A DNA stretch of 64,000 nucleotides from an uncultured Sulfurovum sp. (GTDB lineage Bacteria > Campylobacterota > Campylobacteria > Campylobacterales > Sulfurovaceae), in assembly GCA_902727895.1 (NCBI GenBank), contig CACVAP010000047.1, forward strand, positions 1 to 64,000. Reading direction: 5' to 3'. Below, piece after piece: positions 33,509-42,620 of the stretch (its first letter is position 1; every line of letters begins with the position of its first letter). Both the position numbers and the translations under genes were made by a program. The notes beneath the pieces are model-generated. The model had not been told where the DNA came from. It worked only from the letters and a program-made list of their open reading frames with translations, and searched no databases.

Positions 33509-35764
33509 CTACTTTAACTTCTCAGCCACAAGTTCATTAACCACTTGAGGGTTTCCTTTCCCTTTTGTAGCCTTTAAAACTTGCCCAACAAAGAAACCTA
33601 ACAACTTCGTATTCCCTGCTCTAAACTTCTCAACATTATCAGGATTCTTAGCAATGATTTCATCAATAATCGGTGTAATTACAGCTGGATCACTAATTTG
33701 TACTAATCCTTTGGCTTCAACAATTTTTCTTGGGTTATCACCCGAGGTTAGCATCTCTTCAAATACTTGTTTTGCTATCTTATTTGAAATCGTTGCATCG
33801 TCAACCATTTTTATAAGTTCAGCTATTTGTTTAGCAGAGAATTTAAGCTCATTTACTTCTTTCTCTTTTAGCTCTCTAGCCACTTCATTAGACACCATGT
33901 TTGCAAGAGCTACAGGACTGTTCAGTTCAGATAAAGCATCTTCATAAAAAGAAGATAATTTTGAATCACGTGCTAGTGTATTGGCTACCTCAGAATTTAA
34001 TTTAAATTCAGTGGTATACTTATCAAACAATACTTGTTCAGCTTCACTCATGGCTACTACTTCACCATCTATTTGTACTTTTTTAGTTTCAGGCTTAGCT
34101 TTAGCTACTTTTTTCTTTTTACCCCAAGAGTCTTTTAGTCCAACAATTTTATTAAACACAGGATTCTCATCCGTATAATCAACAGGATCAGCGTAAAAAT
34201 ACCCTTGTCTTTCGAACTGGAATCGCTCATCTGGTTTGTCCGTTATGACAGCAGGTTCAATAAGTGCATCTTTAATTACTTGAAGTGAATCTGGATTTAT
34301 ATCTTCAACACCTTCAGGAGCTTCATCTTTAAACAATCTATCATAAAGTCTTACTTCAACAGGCTTTGCATGTTCAGCACTTACCCATTGAATAGCACTT
34401 TTAACTTTGATCTCACTCGTGTCTTCACCACTTTTGGAATTAGAATGATACTCAGCTTTTATCTCTATAATCTTTCCATCAGCATCTTTTATAACTTCTT
34501 TACAAGTAATAATATAAGCATGTCTAAGTCTTACAGATTGCTCAGGAGTCAAACGAAAGTAACCTTTTGGAGGATTCTCCATAAAGTCATCACGCTCTAT
34601 GTAAATCTCTTTAGAAAAAGGTAAGGCTCTTGAACCCTCTTTTGGTACATCATGAGGATAGTATGAAGCATCAATCTCTTCTGAACCCTCATAATTTGTA
34701 ATGGTCACTTTTAATGGGTCAAGTACACACATAACTCTTGGTACTTTTGTGTTTAAATCATCTCGTATAGAAAACTCTAATTGTGCAACATCCACCATAG
34801 AGTTTGCTTTAGCAATACCTATTCCATCACAAAAGTTCAAGATAGAGTCAGCTGTATATCCTCTTCTTTTGTATCCAGCAATGGTTGGTAAACGTGGGTC
34901 ATCCCAACCATTTACTTTTCCTTTGTTTACCAGTTCTAGTAATTTTCTTTTACTCATCACCGTATAGTTAATACCAAGTCGTGCGAACTCATACTGATAC
35001 GGTCTTTTTTCTGCAAGTCCAAGTGTCTCAAGTACCCAGTCGTAAATAGCACGGTTGTTTTCAAACTCTAAAGTACAAAGAGAATGGGTAATACCTTCCA
35101 TATAATCAGTCAGACAATGTGCAAAATCATACATAGGATAGATATGCCACGCATCCCCTGTTCGGTAATGCTCAACATTTCGTATACGATAAAGAAGAGG
35201 ATCTCTCATCTGCATGTTATTCGCAGACATATCAATCTTCGCTCGAAGAATATGCTCACCATCTCTGAACTCACCCTTTTTCATTCGCTCAAAAAGGTCT
35301 AGGTTTTCTTCTACAGAACGTTCAGCGTATTTACTACGTTTTCCAGCTTCAGTCACGGTTCCACGATTTTCACGTATCTCTTCTTCACTTGCAGAGTCTA
35401 CATAAGCCTTACCCATTTTAATGAGTTCAATAGCATAATTGTACAGTTCATTAAACTTATCAGAGGTATAACGAACATTCCCCTCCCAATCAAATCCAAG
35501 CCACTCTACAGCATCTTTGAGTGCTTCTACGTATTGTGTGTCTTCTGTTGTTGGATTGGTGTCATCCATTCTAAGGTTACAGTGACCATTATAGTCATTG
35601 GCAATACCAAAGTTAATACAGATAGATTTAGCATGTCCAATATGTGGAAACCCATTCGGCTCTGGAGGGAATCGTGTATGAACCTCGTTATACTTACCTG
35701 ACTTTAAATCTTCTTCAACTATTGACCGTAAAAAATCTTTGCTTTCATTACTGCTCTTCTGCAT
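33509..35764 (-). CDS. glnS: glutaminyl-tRNA synthetase with C-terminal YqeY/GatB-like domain
   Basis: The 751-residue enzyme charges tRNA-Gln. Class I motifs are present: RFPPEPNGFPHIGHAKS (HIGH) near residue 32, and VMSKRKLL (KMSKS variant) near residue 270. The catalytic and anticodon-binding parts end near residue 560. A further ~190 residues (EAEQVLFDKY to VNELVAEKLK) resemble the YqeY/GatB tail domain, which is fused to GlnRS in Deinococcus and some other lineages and aids tRNA binding. Many Campylobacterota make Gln-tRNA indirectly, so a direct GlnRS is worth noting. Confidence 0.94.
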   Translation of the reverse strand: MQKSSNESKDFLRSIVEEDLKSGKYNEVHTRFPPEPNGFPHIGHAKSICINFGIANDYNGHCNLRMDDTNPTTEDTQYVEALKDAVEWLGFDWEGNVRYTSDKFNELYNYAIELIKMGKAYVDSASEEEIRENRGTVTEAGKRSKYAERSVEENLDLFERMKKGEFRDGEHILRAKIDMSANNMQMRDPLLYRIRNVEHYRTGDAWHIYPMYDFAHCLTDYMEGITHSLCTLEFENNRAIYDWVLETLGLAEKRPYQYEFARLGINYTVMSKRKLLELVNKGKVNGWDDPRLPTIAGYKRRGYTADSILNFCDGIGIAKANSMVDVAQLEFSIRDDLNTKVPRVMCVLDPLKVTITNYEGSEEIDASYYPHDVPKEGSRALPFSKEIYIERDDFMENPPKGYFRLTPEQSVRLRHAYIITCKEVIKDADGKIIEIKAEYHSNSKSGEDTSEIKVKSAIQWVSAEHAKPVEVRLYDRLFKDEAPEGVEDINPDSLQVIKDALIEPAVITDKPDERFQFERQGYFYADPVDYTDENPVFNKIVGLKDSWGKKKKVAKAKPETKKVQIDGEVVAMSEAEQVLFDKYTTEFKLNSEVANTLARDSKLSSFYEDALSELNSPVALANMVSNEVARELKEKEVNELKFSAKQIAELIKMVDDATISNKIAKQVFEEMLTSGDNPRKIVEAKGLVQISDPAVITPIIDEIIAKNPDNVEKFRAGNTKLLGFFVGQVLKATKGKGNPQVVNELVAEKLK

Positions 35765-35921
35765 TCTTATTAAACCTTTTGATTATGAAACTTATATTAA
35801 GAGGGTATTTTATCTAATTTGGGCTTATTATGTCTTATTCCCAAATTCCTAAACATAACTTTATTAAGATAAAAAATATATATAATAATATATACTATAA
35901 TATATAAGGAGTATCAAAACC

Positions 35922-36200
35922 ATGTATACCATACAAGAACTAGAAAAACAACAAATTGGATTGCGTTTGCCCCAATACCTCATTGATGATATTGATGCCT
36001 TTACTCAACAGTTTTCTGTTAATCGTACTGACATTGTTATAGAAGCCCTACGCTCTTACCTTGCTGAACAAAAAGCAAAAATTTTTTATACTAATTTTGA
36101 TAATTCCTGTAAAGAAGCTAAAGCCATTATGGATGGAGAGTTACCAGCTACTACCTTAGGAGAACTTATTGATGAACTTGAAACTGATAGCAACGCCTGA
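35922..36200 (+). CDS. ribbon-helix-helix antitoxin
   Basis: A 92-residue protein with a CopG/ParD-like RHH domain (IGLRLPQYLIDDIDAFTQQFSVNRTDIVIEALRSYLAEQ, residues ~12-50) and a charged C-terminal tail that would bind the toxin. TAAGGAG lies before the ATG. The upstream 40 bases (35871-35910) are almost pure A/T with overlapping TATA-type repeats, a likely autoregulated promoter. It overlaps the RelE-like toxin gene. Confidence 0.85.
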   Translation: MYTIQELEKQQIGLRLPQYLIDDIDAFTQQFSVNRTDIVIEALRSYLAEQKAKIFYTNFDNSCKEAKAIMDGELPATTLGELIDELETDSNA

Positions 36201-36501
36201 GTTTAAAAAGTCCGTCAAAAAATTAGCCAAAAGGTATAAACAAATCTCTAAAGATTTAAAAACTTTGGAGGAAGAACTAAACCAAGAGAATCCAACAGCT
36301 GTTGACTTTGGAAATAACTGCTTTAAAATACGACTTCAAAATTCATCTGTTCCTACAGGTAAAAGTGGTGGTTTTAGGGTTATCTATTTTTTTAGACAAG
36401 AAGAGAATATTTACCTTTTAGATATGTACTCAAAAAGTGATTTGGATAATATAGAGGAGAAGAGATTAATTGAAATATTGGTTTCTAATGGGTTAGAATA
36501 G
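36172..36501 (+). CDS. RelE/ParE-family toxin
   Basis: A toxin of about 109 residues (MNLKLIATPEFKKSVKKLAKRY at the N-terminus, then FRVIYFFRQEENIYLLDMYSKSD), matching the RelE/ParE fold. Relatives cleave ribosome-bound mRNA or poison gyrase; I cannot tell which. I use the ATG at 36172, preceded by AGGAG. The TTG one codon earlier is less likely. It overlaps the antitoxin gene by 29 bases. Confidence 0.85.
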   Translation: MNLKLIATPEFKKSVKKLAKRYKQISKDLKTLEEELNQENPTAVDFGNNCFKIRLQNSSVPTGKSGGFRVIYFFRQEENIYLLDMYSKSDLDNIEEKRLIEILVSNGLE

Positions 36502-36597
36502 GATTTAATTCTATATTTTGTTTTTTACATCTCAAAAGTGGATATGTGGATATTCTGTAAAGAGTATAGCTTCAATTTTATTAAGTGTTCAATTTTT

Positions 36598-36861
36598 TCA
36601 ATAAATATTTTTAGCTACTTTTTTATTTAGATAGTTTTTAGAGATTAATATATCTCTAGCATCTATTATACTACATAAGTATATTTTCTCATTTTTTGTT
36701 CCATAGTAAATAATGTCAGCAGGAGTATTAGCTTCTACTTTCATGGGGAAATTTCCTACTGCTTCTAATCGTCTTAATACTTCTCCAATCGAATGTTTAT
36801 TTTCTCCAAATAAGAATATGATATACCCTTTAGCCTTAAACATCGAAATACCAAGACACAC
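36598..36861 (-). CDS. small protein of unknown function behind mazEF
   Basis: An 87-residue reading frame nine bases after mazF, on the same strand, so probably in that operon. It has a hydrophobic N-terminus (KGYIIFLFG) then a mixed charged body (EVLRRLEAVGNFPMKVEANTPADIIYYG). An internal ATG at 36843 would give 81 residues. I do not recognise a family. It could be a third gene of the toxin-antitoxin locus. Confidence 0.45.
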   Translation of the reverse strand: MCLGISMFKAKGYIIFLFGENKHSIGEVLRRLEAVGNFPMKVEANTPADIIYYGTKNEKIYLCSIIDARDILISKNYLNKKVAKNIY

Positions 36862-36869
36862 TAAATATC

Positions 36870-37214
36870 CTACTCAATAAGCAAAGCCAAAATATTCCGT
36901 TGAACATTCTCAACTACCCTATCATCTACCCTACAAATAAAACTAATATCTCGTGCTGAAAAATCTAAGTTTTTTATCTGGTCAGATACGATAACTCCTT
37001 GAATTTCTAAATCATTAGGTAGAGCTACCTCAAAAGGATAACCCTTGACTTTAGAGGTAATTGGAAGACAGATACACAAAGAGGTTTTTTCATTATAAAT
37101 TTCAGGAGAAAGAATTAATGCTGGTCTTTTACCTCTTTGTTCATGTCCTGCTTGTGGTGTAAAATTAATCCAAACTATATCCCCTCTGTCAGGAACATAT
37201 TTACCACTCTTCAT
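36870..37214 (-). CDS. mazF: MazF-type endoribonuclease toxin
   Basis: About 114 residues of the MazF/PemK family: PDRGDIVWINFTPQAGHEQRGKRPALILSPEIYN near the N-terminus and the C-terminal VIVSDQIKNLDFSARDI. The family cuts mRNA at short motifs. I start at the ATG at 37214, eight bases after AGGAG; a GTG at 37223 is possible. The gene overlaps mazE by 14 bases. Confidence 0.92.
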   Translation of the reverse strand: MKSGKYVPDRGDIVWINFTPQAGHEQRGKRPALILSPEIYNEKTSLCICLPITSKVKGYPFEVALPNDLEIQGVIVSDQIKNLDFSARDISFICRVDDRVVENVQRNILALLIE

Positions 37215-37437
37215 TACCAACACTCCTACCTGTATCTACCTCTTTATGCAGGTTTTCACTATTTATTTGTGAAACTAATGTTTCTAACAAATTACTTTTC
37301 TTAGGTCTCATGGTCAATACTCCATTCTTAATATCTAACTCTATTAGAGAGTTATTATCTATATCAAGAGTGTTTGCTATGTCTTTAGGAATACGCAAAG
37401 CAAGAGAATTACCCCACTTTTTCAATGAAACTGTCAT
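37201..37437 (-). CDS. mazE: MazE-type antitoxin (AbrB fold)
   Basis: 78 residues with the MazE/AbrB swapped-hairpin DNA-binding motif at the N-terminus (VSLKKWGNSLALRIPKDIANTLDID) and a flexible acidic tail. AAAAGGA precedes the ATG. A consensus promoter with TTGACA and TATTAT lies 36-64 bases upstream, overlapped by short repeats such as GTATATAC that could serve autorepression. Confidence 0.9.
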   Translation of the reverse strand: MTVSLKKWGNSLALRIPKDIANTLDIDNNSLIELDIKNGVLTMRPKKSNLLETLVSQINSENLHKEVDTGRSVGNEEW

Positions 37438-37472
37438 AATAAATCCTTTTAGTACAATTTAGTATATACATA

Positions 37473-37501
37473 ATAATACATTGTAAAATCTATTTTGTCA
37501 A
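37473..37501 (-). promoter_or_regulatory. consensus sigma-70 promoter of mazEF
   Basis: On the minus strand: TTGACA, a 17-bp spacer, and TATTAT. GTATATAC follows directly. Confidence 0.7.
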
Positions 37502-37593
37502 GTTTAGTTTTTATATGAAATAGGTAGTAGTGAAGTTAAAAAGAAAAAAGTATAGAAGAAGGTTTAATTAAGACAAGGCTAAAAAGCCTCATC

Positions 37594-37621
37594 AAAAAAG
37601 AGTAATCCCAAAGGACTACTC
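37594..37621 (-). terminator. intrinsic terminator of acnB
   Basis: On the minus strand, GAGTAGTCC and GGATTACTC form a stem with one mismatch and a 4-nt loop, followed directly by six Ts. The stem overlaps the acnB stop codon. A second small hairpin (AGGCT/AGCCT, 37576-37589) lies just beyond. Confidence 0.75.
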
Positions 37622-40186
37622 AACCATAGCAACAAGTTCTTCTTTAGAAACCTTGCTGAAGTTTAAGTATTTGTAAATCTCATCTGTCATCTCAGGTTTG
37701 ATTTTGTTTTGTACAATTTCAAGATACTCAGCAGCAGTTGGTAGTTTACCTTTAAGTGCAACAACAGCAGCAAGCTCGGCAGAACCAAGGTATACTTGTG
37801 AACCTTTTCCAAGTCTATTGTCGAAGTTTCTTGTAGATGTTGAGAATACCCATGCATTTTGTTTAACAGATGCTTGGTTACCCATACATAATGAACATCC
37901 TGGAGGCTCAATTCTAGCACCTGCCATTCCAAATACAGAGTAGTAACCTTCTTCTTGAAGTGTTTTCTCATCCATTTTAGTAGGAGGACAGATCCAAAGC
38001 TTAGCTTCAACTGCACCTTCACCTCTAAGTACTTCTGCATTTGCTCTAAACAGACCAATATTAGTCATACAAGAACCAATGAATACTTCATCAATTTCTG
38101 TTCTAAGACCAGCTTCTGCAACTTCACTTAAAGTTTTAACATCATCTGGATCATTTGGACATGCAACAATTGGCTCTTTAATTGCAGACATATCAATCTC
38201 AATAACAGCAGCGTATTCAGCATCAGCATCAGCTTTAAGAAGTACTGGATTAGCAATCCAATCTCTCATTTTTTGCGCTCTTCTTTCAAGTGTTGACTTA
38301 TCTTCGTAACCTTGAGCAATTAACTCTTCAATAAGTGCAATGTTTGACTCTAAGTATTCAATAATAGGCTCTTTGTCAAGATTAACAGCACAAGCAGCAG
38401 CAGAACGCTCAGCAGATGCATCAGAAAGCTCAAATGCTTGCTCACATTTTAATGTTTCAAGACCTTCAATTTCTAAAATACGTCCAGCAAAAATGTTTTT
38501 CTTACCAGCTTTTTCAACAGTTAAAAGACCATCCTTAATTGCTTGGTGAGGAATAGCATTTACCATATCACGTAATGTAATACCTGGTTGCATTTCACCT
38601 GAGAAACGTACAAGTACTGACTCTGGCATTGTAAGTGGCATAGAACCTGTAACTGCTGCAAATGCAACAAGACCAGAACCAGCAGGGAAAGAGATACCTA
38701 TTGGGAATCTTGTATGTGAATCTCCACCTGTACCAACAGTATCAGGAAGACACATTCTGTTTAACCATGAGTGAATAACACCATCACCTGGTCTAAGTGT
38801 AAATCCTTTTCTTTCAGTCATGAAGTCTGGAAGTGTGTGCTGTAATTTAATATCTGCTGGTTTTGGGTAAGCAGATGTGTGACAGAACGACTGAAGTACA
38901 AAATCAGCACCAAAGCTAAGTGCTGCAAGATCTTTTACTTCATCTCTTGTCATTGCACCTGTTGTATCTTGAGAACCAACTGTTGTACATACTGGTTCAG
39001 CATAAACACCTGGTTTAATACCTTCCATATTAGCAGCTTTACCTACCATTTTCTGTGCAAGAGAGAAACCTTTACCATTATCAGCTGGTAATGCAGGAGT
39101 CATGAAAATATCTCCAGCGTCTAAACCTAAAACTTCTCTGGCTTTAACAGTAAGACCTTTACCAATAATAAGTGATACACGTCCACCAGCTCTCATTTCG
39201 TCTGGAAGTGTGTTTGGCTCAATGTTAAACTCAGAAACAACTTTTCCATCTCTTTCGATTACACCTTCAAAAGGCTTAACTGTAATTACATCACCAGTAT
39301 TAAGGTCTCCTACAGGTGCTTGAAGAGGAATACATCCTGAATCTTCTGCTGTGTTAAAGAAAATTGGAGCAATAATATCACCAATAACCATACCACCAGT
39401 TCTACTACCAGGGATGAAAGGAATATCGTCTCCCATATGCCATTGAAGTGAATTAATACCAGATTTTCTTGATGAACCAGTTCCTACAACATCACCAACA
39501 TAAACAAGAGGATGTCCTTTTGTTTTAAGTTCTGCCATAGTCTCTAATGGATTTTCCATTCTACTTACAAGGAAAGCATTCGCATGAACTGGAACATCTG
39601 CTCTTGTAAATGCTTCTGATGCTGGAGATAAATCATCTGTATTTGTTTCACCAGGAATTTTATATACAGTAACTGTAATCTCTTCTTGCATTGCTGGTTT
39701 ATTGTAGAACCACTCAGCATTTGCCCATGACTCAATAATACCTTTTGCAAGTTCGTTACCAGCATCCATAAGTGCTTTAACGTCATTAAAAGAATCATAT
39801 ACAAGTAAAGTGTTTTTAAGTTGACCTGCTGCAGACTCAGCCACAGTAATGTCAGATGAAGAAAGTGCGTCTACAAGAGGAGCAACGTTAAATCCACCTA
39901 ACATTGTTCCTAAAATAACGGTTGCGAATACTGGGTCAATCTCTGTACAGGTTACGTCACCTTTAACAATATCATTTAAAAATGCTGCTTTAATATAAGC
40001 TGCATCATCTACACCAGCTGGAATTTTATTTTTAAATAAATCCATAGCATAATCTGCATCCACAATTGATGATGCTTTTAATAACTCTACCAATGCTGCT
40101 GCTTGATCTGCTGTAAGCGCAAGTGGTGGTACACCCAGCTCTGCACGCTCAGCTGTGTGTGCTTTATATTCTTCTAGTAATGACAT
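37616..40186 (-). CDS. acnB: aconitate hydratase B
   Basis: TCA-cycle aconitase (also 2-methylisocitrate dehydratase in the family) that converts citrate to isocitrate; 856 residues, the normal AcnB length. It has the AcnB-specific N-terminal HEAT-like helices (residues 1-155), then the swivel domain with [13 protein letters not shown]. The [4Fe-4S] ligands are in SCMTNIG and [11 protein letters not shown] near residues 700-770. It is a single gene ending in a good terminator. Confidence 0.97.
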   Translation of the reverse strand: MSLLEEYKAHTAERAELGVPPLALTADQAAALVELLKASSIVDADYAMDLFKNKIPAGVDDAAYIKAAFLNDIVKGDVTCTEIDPVFATVILGTMLGGFNVAPLVDALSSSDITVAESAAGQLKNTLLVYDSFNDVKALMDAGNELAKGIIESWANAEWFYNKPAMQEEITVTVYKIPGETNTDDLSPASEAFTRADVPVHANAFLVSRMENPLETMAELKTKGHPLVYVGDVVGTGSSRKSGINSLQWHMGDDIPFIPGSRTGGMVIGDIIAPIFFNTAEDSGCIPLQAPVGDLNTGDVITVKPFEGVIERDGKVVSEFNIEPNTLPDEMRAGGRVSLIIGKGLTVKAREVLGLDAGDIFMTPALPADNGKGFSLAQKMVGKAANMEGIKPGVYAEPVCTTVGSQDTTGAMTRDEVKDLAALSFGADFVLQSFCHTSAYPKPADIKLQHTLPDFMTERKGFTLRPGDGVIHSWLNRMCLPDTVGTGGDSHTRFPIGISFPAGSGLVAFAAVTGSMPLTMPESVLVRFSGEMQPGITLRDMVNAIPHQAIKDGLLTVEKAGKKNIFAGRILEIEGLETLKCEQAFELSDASAERSAAACAVNLDKEPIIEYLESNIALIEELIAQGYEDKSTLERRAQKMRDWIANPVLLKADADAEYAAVIEIDMSAIKEPIVACPNDPDDVKTLSEVAEAGLRTEIDEVFIGSCMTNIGLFRANAEVLRGEGAVEAKLWICPPTKMDEKTLQEEGYYSVFGMAGARIEPPGCSLCMGNQASVKQNAWVFSTSTRNFDNRLGKGSQVYLGSAELAAVVALKGKLPTAAEYLEIVQNKIKPEMTDEIYKYLNFSKVSKEELVAMVE

Positions 40187-40307
40187 TAATGTCTCCTAAC
40201 TATAATTTTGCCTTATTCTACTCTAATAGTTATTATGATACCACGTTAAGCTATACTATTTTAATCGTAAGTTGCTTTTTGAGTAATCTAGTTACAAGAA
40301 TAAAGGG

Positions 40308-42533
40308 TTAAGCCGTTTTTAAATGCTCATTTAGGCTATGTGCATCAATTGAATAGTCTAAAACTTGGCAACAATCCGTATTTCCTTTCTCCTCAGAAAA
40401 GAGAAAAGGTATGGCTCCATTCTTTTCAATAATTTTAACCATTATCTCATTATTAGTATTTTTATCATCAAAAAGTGCATATTTATATTTCTTTTTTTCT
40501 AACTGAGTCTTAAATTCATAAATAGAATAATAAATATCAACCTCAAAACCAAAACTCTTTAATATAGAATAATAAATCTTTCCACTTAGTTTAGACTTCT
40601 TATAAAGTAAGATATTATTTAAAGGTGGATTCCCTTCTCTATCCAATATTTTCATGATTTTTGTGTAATTTATTGGACTATAAACAGTTTTATGAAGATT
40701 CTTTTCATCTATCTTTTTAGTTTCACTTATTTTAGAATTCGTAATAAGAACCAGTTTAATAGGTAATAAGGCAAGACGTTTTAATGTTCTTTCACTCTTT
40801 ATATAATGCTCATTAATAAATAAGATATCTGGTAAGAATTCTCTTTCAAAATTTAAAAGTTCAGCTTCATCATAAGGATGATAATCAGCTTTAGTCCACA
40901 TAACATACGATTTTATATTTTCCTCAACTTCTCTGTACTCATGTTTCTTTTTTACTAAGTATCCAACTTTTAATTCCGTATAGTCTCGCTGAGCTCTTGT
41001 ATTATTTTCACCATCAATGTCTAAAGTTAAATCAAAATAAAAGTTACTTCCTTTACCTTTTTCACTCTCTAGCTCCAATTTCCCACCCATAAGTTCAACA
41101 AACTGCTTTGAAATGGTTAAACCTAAGCCTGTCCCTCCAAATTTACGGTTAGTACTAATATCTGCTTGTGAGAAAGCATCAAAAATCTGATCTTGCTTAC
41201 TTTTGTCAATCCCTATTCCTGTATCTTGCACAGAAAAACGTATATTAGCTTTATTGGCATTTACTAAGAGCAGCGTTATAGAAATATTTATTTCACCCTT
41301 TTCTTGTGTAAACTTTACGGCATTACCCAATAAATTTAATAATACTTGTGAAATACGCGTAGGATCTCCTAATACACTTATAGGAAGTGTTGGATCTAAA
41401 TAAAGTCCCAACTCAATGTTCTTCTCACTTACCTTTTCTGTATAAGACTCAATCGTAGCTTCAATCTTCTCAAGTATATTAAAAGAGATGTTTTCGACTT
41501 CAAGATAACCCGAAGTAACTTTTGAAAAATCTAAAATATCATTAACAATTGTTAGTAGATTATTTGAACTCTCAGCAATAATATTTAAGAAATCTTCCTG
41601 CTCATCATTTAATTCTGTACTTTGTAAAAGGGTCGTAAATCCAATGATTCCATTTAGAGGCGTACGTACTTCATGCGACATATTGGCTAAAAATTGATCC
41701 TTAGCCATATTGGGTTCTTTAATTGTTTTAGCAAGGAACTTATAAACTTCAAGAGTATTATTCTTTTTTAAAACTTCATGAATACCTAATCGTTGTTGAT
41801 CATTTAACTCAGCTTCAATCTCTTTTAATGTAGCAACCAACTCAATTTTATGTCTCTTTATTTCTTTAAACCAATAAAGTAGGAATAAAATAAAAAATAA
41901 AAATAATATACTTGCTAAGACATAAAGAAAAATCTCTCTTTCAAGTTTATTATTTATATCTACAAAAGTATGTTTATTCTTTAATAATAATCTAGCTCTT
42001 TTTTTATCTAACCCTAAAGTAGCATAGTTAAACCATTTATCTAAACCCTCCCTATATTCTAAAGGGAAAGATTGCATTATATATTCTATTCTATTCGTTA
42101 AAATATTAATAACTTTTTTATCATAACTATTTTTTAAATTCTTATGTATCGCACTAAAACCATCTACTTCGTTATGTATTTTTACTAGCTGTTCAAGTGA
42201 GACTCTCACTTCATTAGCTACATTTTCAAAGGTATCTTTTCCAAGCGTGGTATTTCTAAGTCTATAAAGTTGTGATTTTGTTTGGCGACGAGTATTTTCT
42301 AAATTATAAAAATTTGTTTCATTGTGATTTAACAAGTAAATAAAGGTTAGTTTTTTTTCGCTCTTAGCTAAATTAACCACTTTATCTAGTTGTTCTAATA
42401 CATCTACTTTTAAAAGATATGATTTATTATTTTTATACTCTAAGGTAAATTCACCTGCTCGAATAACAAATAATATAAAAACAATTACAGACAAAAATAG
42501 AAAAAATAATATCACTTTTTTATTATTGAGCAT
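40308..42533 (-). CDS. membrane sensor histidine kinase with NIT-like sensor and degenerate C-terminal region
   Basis: 741 residues. Two membrane helices (about 6-25 and 200-222) frame a helical extracytoplasmic domain. Its [12 protein letters not shown] ... [14 protein letters not shown] pattern recalls nitrate/nitrite-sensing NIT domains. Then come HisKA with the phosphorylated His287 ([11 protein letters not shown]) and a complete ATPase ([25 protein letters not shown]). The final ~230 residues look like one or two pseudo-receiver folds lacking a clear phospho-acceptor Asp. No response regulator gene is adjacent. Confidence 0.82.
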   Translation of the reverse strand: MLNNKKVILFFLFLSVIVFILFVIRAGEFTLEYKNNKSYLLKVDVLEQLDKVVNLAKSEKKLTFIYLLNHNETNFYNLENTRRQTKSQLYRLRNTTLGKDTFENVANEVRVSLEQLVKIHNEVDGFSAIHKNLKNSYDKKVINILTNRIEYIMQSFPLEYREGLDKWFNYATLGLDKKRARLLLKNKHTFVDINNKLEREIFLYVLASILFLFFILFLLYWFKEIKRHKIELVATLKEIEAELNDQQRLGIHEVLKKNNTLEVYKFLAKTIKEPNMAKDQFLANMSHEVRTPLNGIIGFTTLLQSTELNDEQEDFLNIIAESSNNLLTIVNDILDFSKVTSGYLEVENISFNILEKIEATIESYTEKVSEKNIELGLYLDPTLPISVLGDPTRISQVLLNLLGNAVKFTQEKGEINISITLLLVNANKANIRFSVQDTGIGIDKSKQDQIFDAFSQADISTNRKFGGTGLGLTISKQFVELMGGKLELESEKGKGSNFYFDLTLDIDGENNTRAQRDYTELKVGYLVKKKHEYREVEENIKSYVMWTKADYHPYDEAELLNFEREFLPDILFINEHYIKSERTLKRLALLPIKLVLITNSKISETKKIDEKNLHKTVYSPINYTKIMKILDREGNPPLNNILLYKKSKLSGKIYYSILKSFGFEVDIYYSIYEFKTQLEKKKYKYALFDDKNTNNEIMVKIIEKNGAIPFLFSEEKGNTDCCQVLDYSIDAHSLNEHLKTA

Positions 42534-42620
42534 ATGAGTTAGAACCTTAATATTATATTTAGTACATTATATATTTTTTAAGGTTAATTTATGTATATTA
42601 AATTAATAAGTTAAGTTTTT

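Noticed and set aside
37687..40190. Additional reading frames inside acnB on both strands
   Set aside because: They lie within a full-length, clearly coding acnB and have repetitive, low-information translations.
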